Assembly: GCA_025210745.1 (NCBI GenBank) | Contig: JAOARC010000004.1 | Span: 1 to 64,000, forward strand | Direction: 5' to 3' | Source of the DNA: Bacteriovoracaceae bacterium | GTDB taxonomy: Bacteria; Bdellovibrionota; Bacteriovoracia; Bacteriovoracales; Bacteriovoracaceae | Length of the DNA: 64,000 nt | Part shown: positions 8,735-17,025 of the stretch, piece after piece | Layout: every line of letters begins with the position of its first letter | Position numbering within the stretch: the stretch's first letter is position 1 | Translations under genes and position numbers: made by a program | Notes under the pieces: model-generated | Databases searched by the model: none | Told to the model about the DNA's origin: nothing | Seen by the model: only the letters and a program-made list of their open reading frames with translations

Positions 8735-10026
8735 TATATGAAATGAAAATAAAAAAAGCTGTCAGCGTTATTATAACTTATAAAAATGAAGTCTTTGTTA
8801 TTAAAAGAAAAAACTCTCTAAGAAGTTTTCCTGGGTATCTTGCATTTGTAGGTGGAAAAGTCGACAAAGAAGACTTTAACGCTAAAGATCCTCTGCTAAA
8901 TGCAGTAAAAAGAGAAGTTGAAGAAGAGCTTGGTATTGATATCGACTCTTTTTCTCACTCTATGAGTAAGTTTTGTGAAGTGACTTCACCTAGTTTTAAT
9001 CCTATAAGGTTTGAAACATTTTTTTATCATTTAAGACTTTTTGAAAAGCCTGATTTTACCTTGTGTGAACATGAAATAGCACAGGGTATTTGGAGTAAAC
9101 CGCAAACTATTTTAGATTCGTGGAAAGAGGGAAATTATCTTATTATTCCTCCTATTAGGTTTATGTTATCTTTATTAGCATCTAATATTGAGCTTAAGGA
9201 AGCAAGTTATACAAGATCATCGATTGATGGAAAAGTTCCTTGGGTAGAAGTTATTAATGACCTTATTCAATACATGCCTTTATCTCATACTCTTCCTCCT
9301 GCAACTAGAACAAATTGTTTTTATATAAATGGAGATAAAAAATTTATTGTTGATCCTTCTCCAAAGAACGAACAAGAAAAACAAAAGCTATTAAACTCTA
9401 TTGATAAAGTCGATTTTATTTTTTTAACTCATTATCATGGGGATCATATTGAAAGAAGTAATGAAATTGCAATAAAACTAAATGTGCCTATTTATTTATC
9501 AAAAGATACAAAAAGACTTATTGAAAATAAACAGGAACATTTTTTTAAAGGAGTAGAAACAAAAATTATAAAAGATAGAGATGTTATTGGTTCTTGGAAG
9601 CAAAGTAAGATTATTTGTTATGATATTAGTGGACATGCAAAAGGGCATTTTGGAATTATGCCCGAAAATAAAAAATGGTTTATTGTAGGTGATATTTTTC
9701 AAGGTGTAGGAAGTGTTGTTGTTGGAGGACAAAATGCTTCAATGTTAGACTATATGAATACTTTAAAAATGATTATAAAAGAAGATCCAAAATGTGTTAT
9801 TCCTAGTCATGGGATTGCTTTAGGAGGAACACACATAATAGAAAAAAATTTAAAACATAGACAGCTTAGAGAGGAGCAGGTTGAAAAGCTCTATTTTAAG
9901 CTAGATAAAGATATAAATAAAATATATGAACATATTTATGTTGGTTTAAATGAAAAACTTAAGCCATACGCTATGGCCAATATCAAATCTCACTTAGATA
10001 AACTTAAGACTGAAAAAAGAATTTAG
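8725..10026 (+). CDS. Nudix hydrolase fused to metallo-beta-lactamase-fold hydrolase
   Basis: Two-domain cytoplasmic enzyme of 433 residues. The N-terminal half carries a Nudix box (from GGKVDKEDF to REVEEELGI, with a few extra residues inside the loop) around residues 46-74. The C-terminal half is an MBL-fold hydrolase with THYHGDHIE (about 236), GDIFQG (about 313) and PSHG (about 353), similar to LACTB2/RNase Z-like enzymes. The pair might hydrolyse a nucleotide-linked acyl or CoA thioester or RNA end; the substrate is unknown. An in-frame ATG at 8743 is an alternative start. The 3' end overlaps convergent crcB by 23 bp. Confidence 0.85.
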   Translation: MSIIYEMKIKKAVSVIITYKNEVFVIKRKNSLRSFPGYLAFVGGKVDKEDFNAKDPLLNAVKREVEEELGIDIDSFSHSMSKFCEVTSPSFNPIRFETFFYHLRLFEKPDFTLCEHEIAQGIWSKPQTILDSWKEGNYLIIPPIRFMLSLLASNIELKEASYTRSSIDGKVPWVEVINDLIQYMPLSHTLPPATRTNCFYINGDKKFIVDPSPKNEQEKQKLLNSIDKVDFIFLTHYHGDHIERSNEIAIKLNVPIYLSKDTKRLIENKQEHFFKGVETKIIKDRDVIGSWKQSKIICYDISGHAKGHFGIMPENKKWFIVGDIFQGVGSVVVGGQNASMLDYMNTLKMIIKEDPKCVIPSHGIALGGTHIIEKNLKHRQLREEQVEKLYFKLDKDINKIYEHIYVGLNEKLKPYAMANIKSHLDKLKTEKRI

Positions 10027-10366
10027 CACCAAAATATCCAAGGCTTGTTGCAATTAAACAAAAGATAAAGGTAAGCCCTATATAGATTAGAAACTCAATT
10101 ATTTTTTGTTGTTCAATAAATTTAAAAATTTCTAAATTAAAGCTAGAATAGGTTGTAAGAGCACCACAAAGACCTGTCATTATATATTTAGTGATTTTTA
10201 TTTCGGGCTTTATAATCTGATAATAATAACAAACACCAATAATAAGACATCCTAAAATATTAGCTATGATTGTTGGTGGAATGTTTTTTGATATTGTTAA
10301 AAAATTTATTTGGTATCTAAGTAAAACACCTAAGATACCAAATAATGATATATAAATAAGACTCAT
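10004..10366 (-). CDS. crcB: Fluoride ion channel CrcB/FluC
   Basis: Small four-helix membrane protein of 120 residues that exports fluoride as a dual-topology dimer. Family motifs are present: GVLLRYQ in helix 1, NILGCLIIG in helix 2 and GLCGALTTYSSFNLE in helix 3, which carries the pore-lining Phe/Ser/Thr region. Its ATG directly follows the TAG of the 73-residue gene upstream, so translation is probably coupled. No fluoride riboswitch is adjacent to it. Confidence 0.92.
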   Translation of the reverse strand: MSLIYISLFGILGVLLRYQINFLTISKNIPPTIIANILGCLIIGVCYYYQIIKPEIKITKYIMTGLCGALTTYSSFNLEIFKFIEQQKIIEFLIYIGLTFIFCLIATSLGYFGAKFFFQS

Positions 10367-10588
10367 CTATTGAAGAGTAGGGTGTACGTATAATCTAAAA
10401 ATTTTATCTCTGTTTCTTTTGATGTAGAAGTTTCCTTCTTCTTTTTGTTCCATTAGGTAGTTGTAAAAGTCAGGATTTTCATCGTTAACCTGTAGTACAG
10501 ACTTTCCTTCGTGCTCTCCAAAGTCAACTACGACTCTATCTTCAGCAATAACACCTGTGAGTGGACTTACTTCTTGTTGTGCAGCCAT
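10367..10588 (-). CDS. Small conserved protein of unknown function
   Basis: 73 residues, acidic N-terminal part then basic; no signal or membrane segment. It contains VVDFGEHEGKSVLQV and a C-terminal NFYIKRNRDKIFRLY. A strong Shine-Dalgarno sequence (AAGGAGGGA) lies 5 nt before the ATG, implying high expression. It is co-directional with crcB with no gap. I recognise no characterised family; a small beta-sheet regulatory or nucleic-acid-binding protein is possible. Confidence 0.75.
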   Translation of the reverse strand: MAAQQEVSPLTGVIAEDRVVVDFGEHEGKSVLQVNDENPDFYNYLMEQKEEGNFYIKRNRDKIFRLYVHPTLQ

Positions 10589-10679
10589 TAATTCCCTCCT
10601 TAGAATTTATAGACAAAAAGAGCATTCATTGCTCTTAGAGATATTTTGAATTATTTGAAACGTTCCTTCAAGAAATTTT

Positions 10680-11696
10680 TTACATAGATTTAAAAAACTT
10701 TGTAATAAACTTAACAAAGACTTTGTATTCTTGAGGGTACTCATCGGCCATGAGTAGCTTTATAAATTCTAGAGCTTTAAAAAAGCTATATTCATCTCGA
10801 TAAGGTCTTTTGCTAGTCATGGCCACAAAAATATCACAAACAGCAACAATAGTCGTTTCAATTCCAGTTATTTCTGGATCAGATTCGTATTGTATTTTAT
10901 TAATTTTTGCAAAAGCTTTTTTATTTAAAAAATCATGGTGTTTAATGATGTTTAAATATTTTTTGCTTAGATCAATTCTACCATTGAGAATTTTCATAGA
11001 ATTTTCTGAATGGCTTGATATGTTATTTTTATCAAACTTTGTAAGATCAGACTCATCCCACTTATCTCTACCGACAAAACACATACCAATATCTTTAAAG
11101 TAACTGGCCAGAAAAAGGTTTTGATTTTCTTGTTCTGTAAATAGTTTTGCTTCTTTTAAAAAACTTAAGAGTAAAATTGAAGAAAGCATCGGTTGACCAA
11201 TCATGTAGTGATGATTTTGTTTCTTCATATTTTTAAACAGAGACTTTGATACTTCTGCTGATCCAGATAATAAAGTCGCAAGATTTTTCGAGCTTAAAAA
11301 TTGATTTGTTAAAACTTCATTATCAAATGGATCATTATAAAGATTATTCATCTGAAAAGATAAAAGATTGGCTTGCTTGATACTATTTTTTACTTGATCT
11401 CCAATAGAAAGAGATCTTGTCATTTTTGTTAACTGTTCGCTTAAACTTTCATTTAGAAGTTGAAAATCCTTCTTGTGTAAAAAGATTTCTTTGCCAATAG
11501 TACTAGCATAGTCTTTTATAAAGTCATTAGTGATTAGTTCATCTTCTTCTAGTACTAATCCTAAGTGACCATCTACAAAACAATAAGCATCATGTGTTAA
11601 ACTATCAATTATTGATAGTTGTGCAATAAAAACTGGCTTTAGATCTAATGCCAGTTTGTGCTTTTGCGTAGATGTTAAATTGTCTTCTTTAATCAT
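10680..11696 (-). CDS. Degenerate HD-GYP/HD-domain protein
   Basis: 338 residues. The C-terminal half follows the HD-GYP pattern of c-di-GMP phosphodiesterases: LASYFKDIGM in place of the usual LLHDIGK, then HSENSMKIL, IIKHHDF, and VCDIFVAMTSKRPYR (usually DxFDALTSxRPYR). The first metal-binding His is Lys and the GYP triad is not visible, so it may bind rather than cleave a nucleotide. The N-terminal 140 residues have no clear domain. It is last in a thrS-ddl-HD operon and overlaps ddl by 8 bp. Confidence 0.75.
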   Translation of the reverse strand: MIKEDNLTSTQKHKLALDLKPVFIAQLSIIDSLTHDAYCFVDGHLGLVLEEDELITNDFIKDYASTIGKEIFLHKKDFQLLNESLSEQLTKMTRSLSIGDQVKNSIKQANLLSFQMNNLYNDPFDNEVLTNQFLSSKNLATLLSGSAEVSKSLFKNMKKQNHHYMIGQPMLSSILLLSFLKEAKLFTEQENQNLFLASYFKDIGMCFVGRDKWDESDLTKFDKNNISSHSENSMKILNGRIDLSKKYLNIIKHHDFLNKKAFAKINKIQYESDPEITGIETTIVAVCDIFVAMTSKRPYRDEYSFFKALEFIKLLMADEYPQEYKVFVKFITKFFKSM

Positions 11697-12663
11697 TAAT
11701 TTTTTCTTTTATAAAATCTTTAAATGCAATCCCATAGTTTTCCATCATTCGAGGGAACATAGAGATGTGAGTTAGTCCCGGGTTTGTATTAATTTCGTTT
11801 AAGTATAGCTCAGCCCCATCAAGGAAAAAATCAATTCTTGCTAAGTCTTTGATTTTAAAGAAAATAAATAATTTTTTACTAATCTGTTTGATATTTTTTA
11901 ATGTATGAGAATCTATGTTGGCAATAATTTGAGTCGTTGTATTAGATTTGGAGTTATATTTGCTATCATACGTATAAAACTCATCAGTACAAACAATCTC
12001 ACTTGGGTCTGTAATATGTATTTTTCCATTAAAACTAAAAGAGGACACTTCAAGTTCTCTTGGAGACAAAGCCTTTTCAATAGTTACGTAGGAAGAAACT
12101 TGTAGAGCTTTTTCAAAAGAATCCCTAATATCTTCTTTGTTATCTACTTTATAACAACCAACACTACTTCCTTGATTAGAAGCTTTTATGAAAATACTCT
12201 TGTGAGTATCAAAAAAGCTTTCAATTGAACTTAATTCATTTAGGTGAGTGGCACTTATAAAAGGAGTTGTTTTTATTCCAATATGTTCGGCCATAAGTTT
12301 TGTGACTGTTTTATTAAAACAAAACTTACTTGTTTCACTATTAGAACCTAAGTATTTAAAACCATAAAAGTCTAACAATGATTGAAAGTCTCCAGACTCA
12401 CCAGGATACCCATGAAAGTAGGGGATAATATAGTCTGAAGTAATGGTTGTTACACTGGAAACAAAACCATCTTTAGTTAAGCTAAACTCTTTATTATCTT
12501 TTAAGAACTTAAAATCACGAGTAAGTTCGAACAGGTAAAGATCAAATGAGCCATCATCTATTTGGTCATAAATAAACTGAGCAGATACTTTTGAAATATC
12601 TCTTTCTAAAGAATCTCCTCCCCAAATAATGATGACATTTTTTTTCACTAAATTAAGACTCAC
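11689..12663 (-). CDS. ddl: D-alanine--D-alanine ligase
   Basis: ATP-grasp ligase that makes D-Ala-D-Ala for peptidoglycan precursors. Seen: FHGYPGESGDFQSLLDFYG (substrate loop), FIKASNQGSSVGCYKV (ATP-grasp central domain), EKALSPRELEVS, and ARIDFFLDGAELYLNEINTNPGLT, the Mg/ATP-binding end with N-E-x-N-x-x-P-G. At 324 residues the length is normal. The start of the protein (IIWGGDSLERDIS) replaces the usual GGxSxEHxVS. It overlaps thrS by 11 bp and the HD gene by 8 bp, in one operon. Confidence 0.9.
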   Translation of the reverse strand: MSLNLVKKNVIIIWGGDSLERDISKVSAQFIYDQIDDGSFDLYLFELTRDFKFLKDNKEFSLTKDGFVSSVTTITSDYIIPYFHGYPGESGDFQSLLDFYGFKYLGSNSETSKFCFNKTVTKLMAEHIGIKTTPFISATHLNELSSIESFFDTHKSIFIKASNQGSSVGCYKVDNKEDIRDSFEKALQVSSYVTIEKALSPRELEVSSFSFNGKIHITDPSEIVCTDEFYTYDSKYNSKSNTTTQIIANIDSHTLKNIKQISKKLFIFFKIKDLARIDFFLDGAELYLNEINTNPGLTHISMFPRMMENYGIAFKDFIKEKIND

Positions 12664-14413
12664 TCATACCTGTAGGTATTTTTTCATTATCAAGTTGCGT
12701 GAACTTTTCAATGGCTTCATCCATGCTTAGAACTTTTGTAAATTTTGTACCATGAGCTCTAAGAGCAAGAGAGTTGCTTTCCATCTCTTTATCACCAATA
12801 ACAATCATAAATGGAACTTTTGATTTTTGAATCTGTCTTGTTTTAAGGCCCATTGTTTCATTACGTAAATCAACTTTTACTCTAAAACCTTTTTTCTTTA
12901 ATTTTCTAGCAATACTTTTTGCATATTCCCCGTGAATATCATTATTAACCGGAACAATAATAGCTTGTTCTGGAGCAATCCAAAATGGAAAGATTCCTGC
13001 TACATGCTCTAAATAAACTCCAAAGAATCTTTCAATTGATCCAAGAAGAGCTCTATGAATTACAACAGGTCTAACTTTTTCACCTTCAGAGTTATTATAA
13101 GTAAGATCAAATCTTTCAGGCATCATAAAGTCTAATTGAATTGTACCAAGTTGGTGATAACGCTTTAGTGCATCAGCAACATCAAAGTCTATTTTGGGTC
13201 CATAGAATGCACCATCACCTTCTTTTAATTGATATTCAATTCCAGAAGCTTCTAGAGCTTTTCTTAATGCATCTTCAGCCAAATCCCAAATTTCATCAGA
13301 TCCAATTTTCTTTTTTTCTGGTCTTGTTGAAAGATTGATTTTTATATCTTCAAAACCAAAGTGTTTATACGTAATTAAAAACATTTCAATTAAAGATTGA
13401 ACTTCTGCTTGAATCTGATCTTGCGTTAAATAAATATGAGCATCATCTTGAACAAAGGATCTTACTCTTGTTAACCCAGCCATAGCACCTGATCTTTCAT
13501 ACCGATGAACTTTTCCAAATTCAGCATATCTTAAAGGAAGATCTCTATATGAGTGAGCTTGAGATTTAAATAAAAGCATATGCCCAGGACAGTTCATTGG
13601 TTTTACTGCGTACTCTTTTTCATCAACAACAGTAAAGTACATATTTTCTTGATAGTTTTGATAGTGACCTGAAGTATGCCAAAGGTCGACGTCTAGAATA
13701 AGTGGAGTTAATACTTCCTCATAGTCATAAGCTCTAAGAATTCTTCTGGCAAACTCAATAAATGAATTATAAACCACCGTTCCTTTTGGATAAAAGAAAG
13801 GGTTACCAGGAGTGCATTCTTCAAAGTGAAACAAACTTAGTTCTTTACCAAGTTTTCTATGATCTCTTTTTTTTGCTTCTTCTAAAAATTTTAAATGTTC
13901 TTTTAATTTTTTCTTATCATCAAAACAAACTGCATATACTCTTTGAAGCATTGGCCTTGTTTCATCACCTCTCCAGTAAGCTCCTGCCGTATGAAGAAGT
14001 TTAAAAGATGTTGGTATCTGTCTTGTCGTCTCAACATGTGGGCCACGACATAAATCAATAAAAGAATCACCTTGTGTGTAATAAGAAATTGTTTCACCTT
14101 CAGGTAAGTCTTTAATTAATTCAACTTTATAGTCTTGTTTTTTTTGCGTGAATACTTCAATCGCTTCTTCACGACTTACTTCATGACGAGTAATTTTATC
14201 AGCTCTTTTAATAATCTCATTCATTTTATTTTCAATGCTTGATAGATCGTCGTCAGAAATTCTTTTTTCCATGTCGATATCGTAGTAAAAACCGTTTTCA
14301 ATGGTTGGGCCAATACCTAACTTTGGTTCCTCTTGAGGGTATAATTCCATAATTGCCTGTGCCATAACGTGTGCACAAGAGTGTCTTAAAGTTTCTAAGT
14401 CGTGCTTTGCCAT
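12653..14413 (-). CDS. thrS: Threonine--tRNA ligase lacking the TGS domain
   Basis: Charges tRNA-Thr. The 586 residues begin directly with the editing domain (HSCAHVMAQ, then DLCRGPH), so the N-terminal TGS domain of about 60 residues present in most bacterial ThrS is absent. The class II core is complete: YPKGTVVYN, MNCPGHM (zinc Cys), GLTRVRSFVQDDAHIY, HRALLGSIERF, and a C-terminal anticodon-binding domain (IIVPVNND onward). GGGATGG precedes the ATG. It leads the operon with ddl; infC is not adjacent. Confidence 0.95.
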   Translation of the reverse strand: MAKHDLETLRHSCAHVMAQAIMELYPQEEPKLGIGPTIENGFYYDIDMEKRISDDDLSSIENKMNEIIKRADKITRHEVSREEAIEVFTQKKQDYKVELIKDLPEGETISYYTQGDSFIDLCRGPHVETTRQIPTSFKLLHTAGAYWRGDETRPMLQRVYAVCFDDKKKLKEHLKFLEEAKKRDHRKLGKELSLFHFEECTPGNPFFYPKGTVVYNSFIEFARRILRAYDYEEVLTPLILDVDLWHTSGHYQNYQENMYFTVVDEKEYAVKPMNCPGHMLLFKSQAHSYRDLPLRYAEFGKVHRYERSGAMAGLTRVRSFVQDDAHIYLTQDQIQAEVQSLIEMFLITYKHFGFEDIKINLSTRPEKKKIGSDEIWDLAEDALRKALEASGIEYQLKEGDGAFYGPKIDFDVADALKRYHQLGTIQLDFMMPERFDLTYNNSEGEKVRPVVIHRALLGSIERFFGVYLEHVAGIFPFWIAPEQAIIVPVNNDIHGEYAKSIARKLKKKGFRVKVDLRNETMGLKTRQIQKSKVPFMIVIGDKEMESNSLALRAHGTKFTKVLSMDEAIEKFTQLDNEKIPTGMSES

Positions 14414-14538
14414 AATCCATCCCTAACGTTTTGTTTTCACTGTAGATTTAGAGGATAAACATAACAAATTCGAGTGGTTTAATCAATTTTATGAGCTCTT
14501 AAGTGTTTAAAATACCTTAAAAGTTGATAAAAATAGGT

Positions 14539-14550
14539 CTTACATGTAAG
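14539..14550. promoter_or_regulatory. Palindromic operator candidate with repeated half-sites
   Basis: CTTACATGTAAG is a perfect 12-bp palindrome. The half-site ATGTAAG recurs in direct orientation at 14622-14628 and 14640-14646, upstream of the winged-helix regulator gene, which suggests autoregulation by that protein or control by another factor. Confidence 0.4.
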
Positions 14551-14680
14551 GAAAAAATATTTGCAAAGCGTTAAGTCGCTTGAATCATTAGGTATAAATA
14601 TTTTACTTTATTTTTAAAGTGATGTAAGGTGTCGCACAAATGTAAGAATAAGTAAAAATTGTTTGTGTTTAATCTTGCAT

Positions 14681-14699
14681 TTTGTCTGGGGGAGACAAA
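14681..14699 (+). promoter_or_regulatory. Hairpin directly before the Shine-Dalgarno of the TPR regulator
   Basis: Perfect 7-bp stem TTTGTCT / AGACAAA with a five-G loop, ending 2 nt before the purine-rich AAAGGG that serves the ATG at 14714. The position suits control of ribosome access. Confidence 0.5.
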
Positions 14700-14713
14700 T
14701 AAAGGGTAATCTT

Positions 14714-15982
14714 ATGATAAATGAAAAAACCAATGTGTCTGAAAATCAACAAAAGTTTATGGCTGCATCTTCAACGCTTGAAGGTACAGACGCAAAGTTT
14801 AGTTTTGGTGAGTTGTCATCAGAGCAAGAGCATTCGCTAGGCCAGGGATTCTATAGACTCGCAAAACTTCATTATGACAAGGCTGATTTAGATAAGGCAA
14901 AAGAAAACTTTTATAAAGCTTTAGAAAAAACAGTTTATCCTCAAGATGCATTTGCAACTTTAAAGATATATGGTTTTTTAATTAGAATTTACTCTGAAAC
15001 TCTTGACAATAATAAAGCGAATGAATTTATTCAAAGAGCAGGAGATCTGGTTGAAAAATTTAGCAATGACCTTCCAACATTAGGGGCAGAGTTTTTTTAC
15101 AACGTAGGAATGATTTATACGTATAAGGCAGACTTTGATCAAGCACTAGATAATTTTAAGTTGTCACATCAAAAGGCGGGTCTTGAAAATGAACCAGAGC
15201 TTAAAGCAAAAGCATTATATGCAATGGCAACAGCTTGTTATCATAAAGAGTTATATGTAGAGGCAATTTCTTGGCTTGATCAGTTAAAAGAGTTGCTAAC
15301 AATTCTGACTAAAGGGTACTTAAAAGGAAGTATGCATGTTCTTTATGGTCACATTTATAAAGACATAGGTGAGTACGCTCTAGCAATGACTCATTATGAT
15401 GAAGGAATGAGATTGCTACAGCAAAAAAATTGCTGGAATCTTTATGGAAATATTCTTCTTGGTAAAGGGGTTACTTTAAAGAAGATGGGAGAGTATAATC
15501 AAGCTCTTTCTTTGTTTCAACTCGGAAAAAATACAATTAATAAAAACTATAAAAGATTAATTTCTTTATATGATGATCAAGTTGCGGATGTTAACGATTC
15601 TTCAGTCGATTTATATTTAGATCGTCATAACCGATTAATCCACGAAAAATCTATTGGATCTATCGATTTTAAACATAGATTTGTTTTACTTGAAATATTA
15701 TTTCTACTTGCTAAGTCTCCGGGAAAGGCTTTTAATAAAGATGATTTATCAAAGTTTATATGGAAAGAAGAATATAACCCACTTATTCATGACAAACTTA
15801 TTTATACGAGTATTAGTAGACTTAGAAAGTTAATTGAGCCAAAAGGAACATCTAGGAAGTATATTTTAAGAGGAAAAGATGGATATACTTTTAATCCAAG
15901 AGCAAACGTTCGCTTTCATAAAGAAGAAGAGGTCTCGGGTAGAAAAATTATTGGTAATATTGAAATTAACACACCTGTGTAG
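14714..15982 (+). CDS. TPR-domain transcriptional regulator with C-terminal OmpR-type winged helix
   Basis: 422 residues. Residues about 45-300 form tetratricopeptide-like helical repeats (for example GQGFYRLAKLHYDKADLDKA, AKALYAMATACYHKELY, GNILLGKGVTLKKMGEYNQA). The C-terminal 110 residues fit an OmpR/PhoB-type effector domain (LLEILFLLAKSPGKAFNKDDL, then YTSISRLRKLIEP and the wing GKDGYTFNP). There is no receiver domain, so input probably comes through the TPRs. The ATG at 14714 with AAAGGG 7 nt upstream is chosen over an upstream TTG, whose extension would run through the leader hairpin. rimI follows 2 bp after the stop. Confidence 0.8.
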   Translation: MINEKTNVSENQQKFMAASSTLEGTDAKFSFGELSSEQEHSLGQGFYRLAKLHYDKADLDKAKENFYKALEKTVYPQDAFATLKIYGFLIRIYSETLDNNKANEFIQRAGDLVEKFSNDLPTLGAEFFYNVGMIYTYKADFDQALDNFKLSHQKAGLENEPELKAKALYAMATACYHKELYVEAISWLDQLKELLTILTKGYLKGSMHVLYGHIYKDIGEYALAMTHYDEGMRLLQQKNCWNLYGNILLGKGVTLKKMGEYNQALSLFQLGKNTINKNYKRLISLYDDQVADVNDSSVDLYLDRHNRLIHEKSIGSIDFKHRFVLLEILFLLAKSPGKAFNKDDLSKFIWKEEYNPLIHDKLIYTSISRLRKLIEPKGTSRKYILRGKDGYTFNPRANVRFHKEEEVSGRKIIGNIEINTPV

Positions 15983-15984
15983 TT

Positions 15985-16407
15985 TTGGTGGCAACTGATT
16001 TTCATCAGATTTATTCCATACAAAAAGCAAATTTCCCATATCCATGGAAAAAGGAAGATTTGCATCAAGAGTTTGAAAAAAATAACAATTTCTATGTTGA
16101 AAAGGTTCAAGATCAGATTGTAGCTTATTGTTTCTTTAGAGTTTCATGCTTAGAAGAAATGGCGCATTTAATACAAATTTGTACTAAAAAAAATAAAATA
16201 AAAACGGGGATTGCTACAACTTTGTTAAGAAAAGCAATTTATGATCTTTGTGCACAGGGTTGTAAGAGACTTTTTTTAGAAGTTGCTCATGATAATCAAG
16301 CAGCAATAGGCTTATATCGCAAATTTGGTTTTAAAAGGCTTAATACCATTAAGAAGTTTTATAGAGATGGAAAAGATGCTTACGTAATGCAACTAGAGTT
16401 TGTTTAA
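15985..16407 (+). CDS. rimI: RimI-like ribosomal-protein/N-terminal acetyltransferase
   Basis: GNAT-family acetyltransferase of 140 residues, probably acetylating a protein alpha-amino group (RimI acts on ribosomal protein S18). Seen: the N-terminal FPYPWKKEDL segment typical of RimI (usually 'PWS'), the acetyl-CoA loop region KNKIKTGIATTLL (a degraded QRxGIG pattern), and DNQAAIGLYRKFGF, the conserved 'N..A..LY.k.GF' motif. The start is TTG at 15985 or GTG at 15988; neither has a clear Shine-Dalgarno sequence, and the gene is probably coupled to the regulator upstream. Confidence 0.82.
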   Translation: MVATDFHQIYSIQKANFPYPWKKEDLHQEFEKNNNFYVEKVQDQIVAYCFFRVSCLEEMAHLIQICTKKNKIKTGIATTLLRKAIYDLCAQGCKRLFLEVAHDNQAAIGLYRKFGFKRLNTIKKFYRDGKDAYVMQLEFV

Positions 16408-16465
16408 AATTTGCCATTAGATGGCTAATTTGGTAGAAAATAAACCTACGTTGTTAATTTTATTT

Positions 16466-16498
16466 AAGGGGTGGATTTTAGGTTCACCCCTTTTTTTT
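16466..16498 (+). terminator. Intrinsic terminator / possible attenuator before rimP
   Basis: An 8-bp stem AAGGGGTG / CACCCCTT with an 11-nt loop is followed by a run of T to 16498. It lies just 9 nt before the rimP start at 16508. It may end the rimI transcript or attenuate the rimP-nusA-infB operon. A promoter-like TTGCCA (16411-16416) with TAGAAA 17 bp later lies upstream of the hairpin. Confidence 0.85.
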
Positions 16499-16507
16499 GA
16501 TATTTTT

Positions 16508-17005
16508 ATGGTTATTGGAAAAAGTAAGTCAGACATTGAAACAAAATTTATAGATTTATGTACTGAACATGTTGAGTCAGTTGGAATGAAAGTCTATGAT
16601 GTTGAATTTATTTCAAATAGCTGCACTCTAGTTTTATATATTTATGATGAAAAAACTGGAAGTGCCGTTATTGAAAACTGTGTTGCAGTAGATAGAGCTT
16701 TAACTGAACCTTTTGAAACCAATACATGGATTCCAGATGATATTGTATTACAAGTATCATCCCCTGGAATGTATAGACCCATAAGAAATAAGAATCATCT
16801 TGAGATGGCCATGGGTCAAAGAATAACTTGTACTTTAAATAATGAGCTTGGTGGAGATCTTCCAAAATCTCTAGCAAAGTCAAAAGTTGTAAGTGGAGAC
16901 TTAAAAGAAATTAATAATGATAATATAACTTTAACAAATACTGATAGAGACTTTAGCATTGAAATTAATAATATTAAAAAAGCTAAAGTAGACCCGGTTT
17001 TTTAA
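16508..17005 (+). CDS. rimP: Ribosome maturation factor RimP
   Basis: 165 residues; helps assemble the 30S subunit and is encoded upstream of nusA as usual. Seen: IETKFIDLCTEHVESVGMKVYDVEF at the N-terminus (the family pattern 'vepvve..G.elvdvEf'), CVAVDRALTEPFE, and LQVSSPGMYRPI, the near-universal 'EVSSPGldRPL' motif. A longer reading from an ATG at 16421 is rejected because it would translate through the terminator hairpin. No Shine-Dalgarno sequence is visible before 16508; GATATT ends 3 nt upstream. Confidence 0.88.
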   Translation: MVIGKSKSDIETKFIDLCTEHVESVGMKVYDVEFISNSCTLVLYIYDEKTGSAVIENCVAVDRALTEPFETNTWIPDDIVLQVSSPGMYRPIRNKNHLEMAMGQRITCTLNNELGGDLPKSLAKSKVVSGDLKEINNDNITLTNTDRDFSIEINNIKKAKVDPVF

Positions 17006-17025
17006 AACTTTAAGGAGAATTAAAA

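Larger units (their letters stand above)
14414..14713. other. Divergent intergenic region between thrS and a TPR regulator
   Basis: 300 bp. It must hold the thrS promoter on the minus strand and that of the regulator on the plus strand. Visible elements are a palindrome at 14539-14550, repeats of ATGTAAG at 14544, 14622 and 14640, a 5-bp AAGCG/CGCTT hairpin near 14566, and a hairpin at 14681-14699 just before the Shine-Dalgarno sequence. Confidence 0.6.

Noticed and set aside
10589..10679. Fluoride riboswitch upstream of crcB
   Set aside because: crcB directly follows the 73-residue gene without any leader, and no riboswitch-like pseudoknot was recognised in the short gap before that gene.
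16421..16507. Longer rimP starting at ATG 16421
   Set aside because: The extension reads through a strong terminator hairpin and lacks family similarity; the RimP match starts near 16508.
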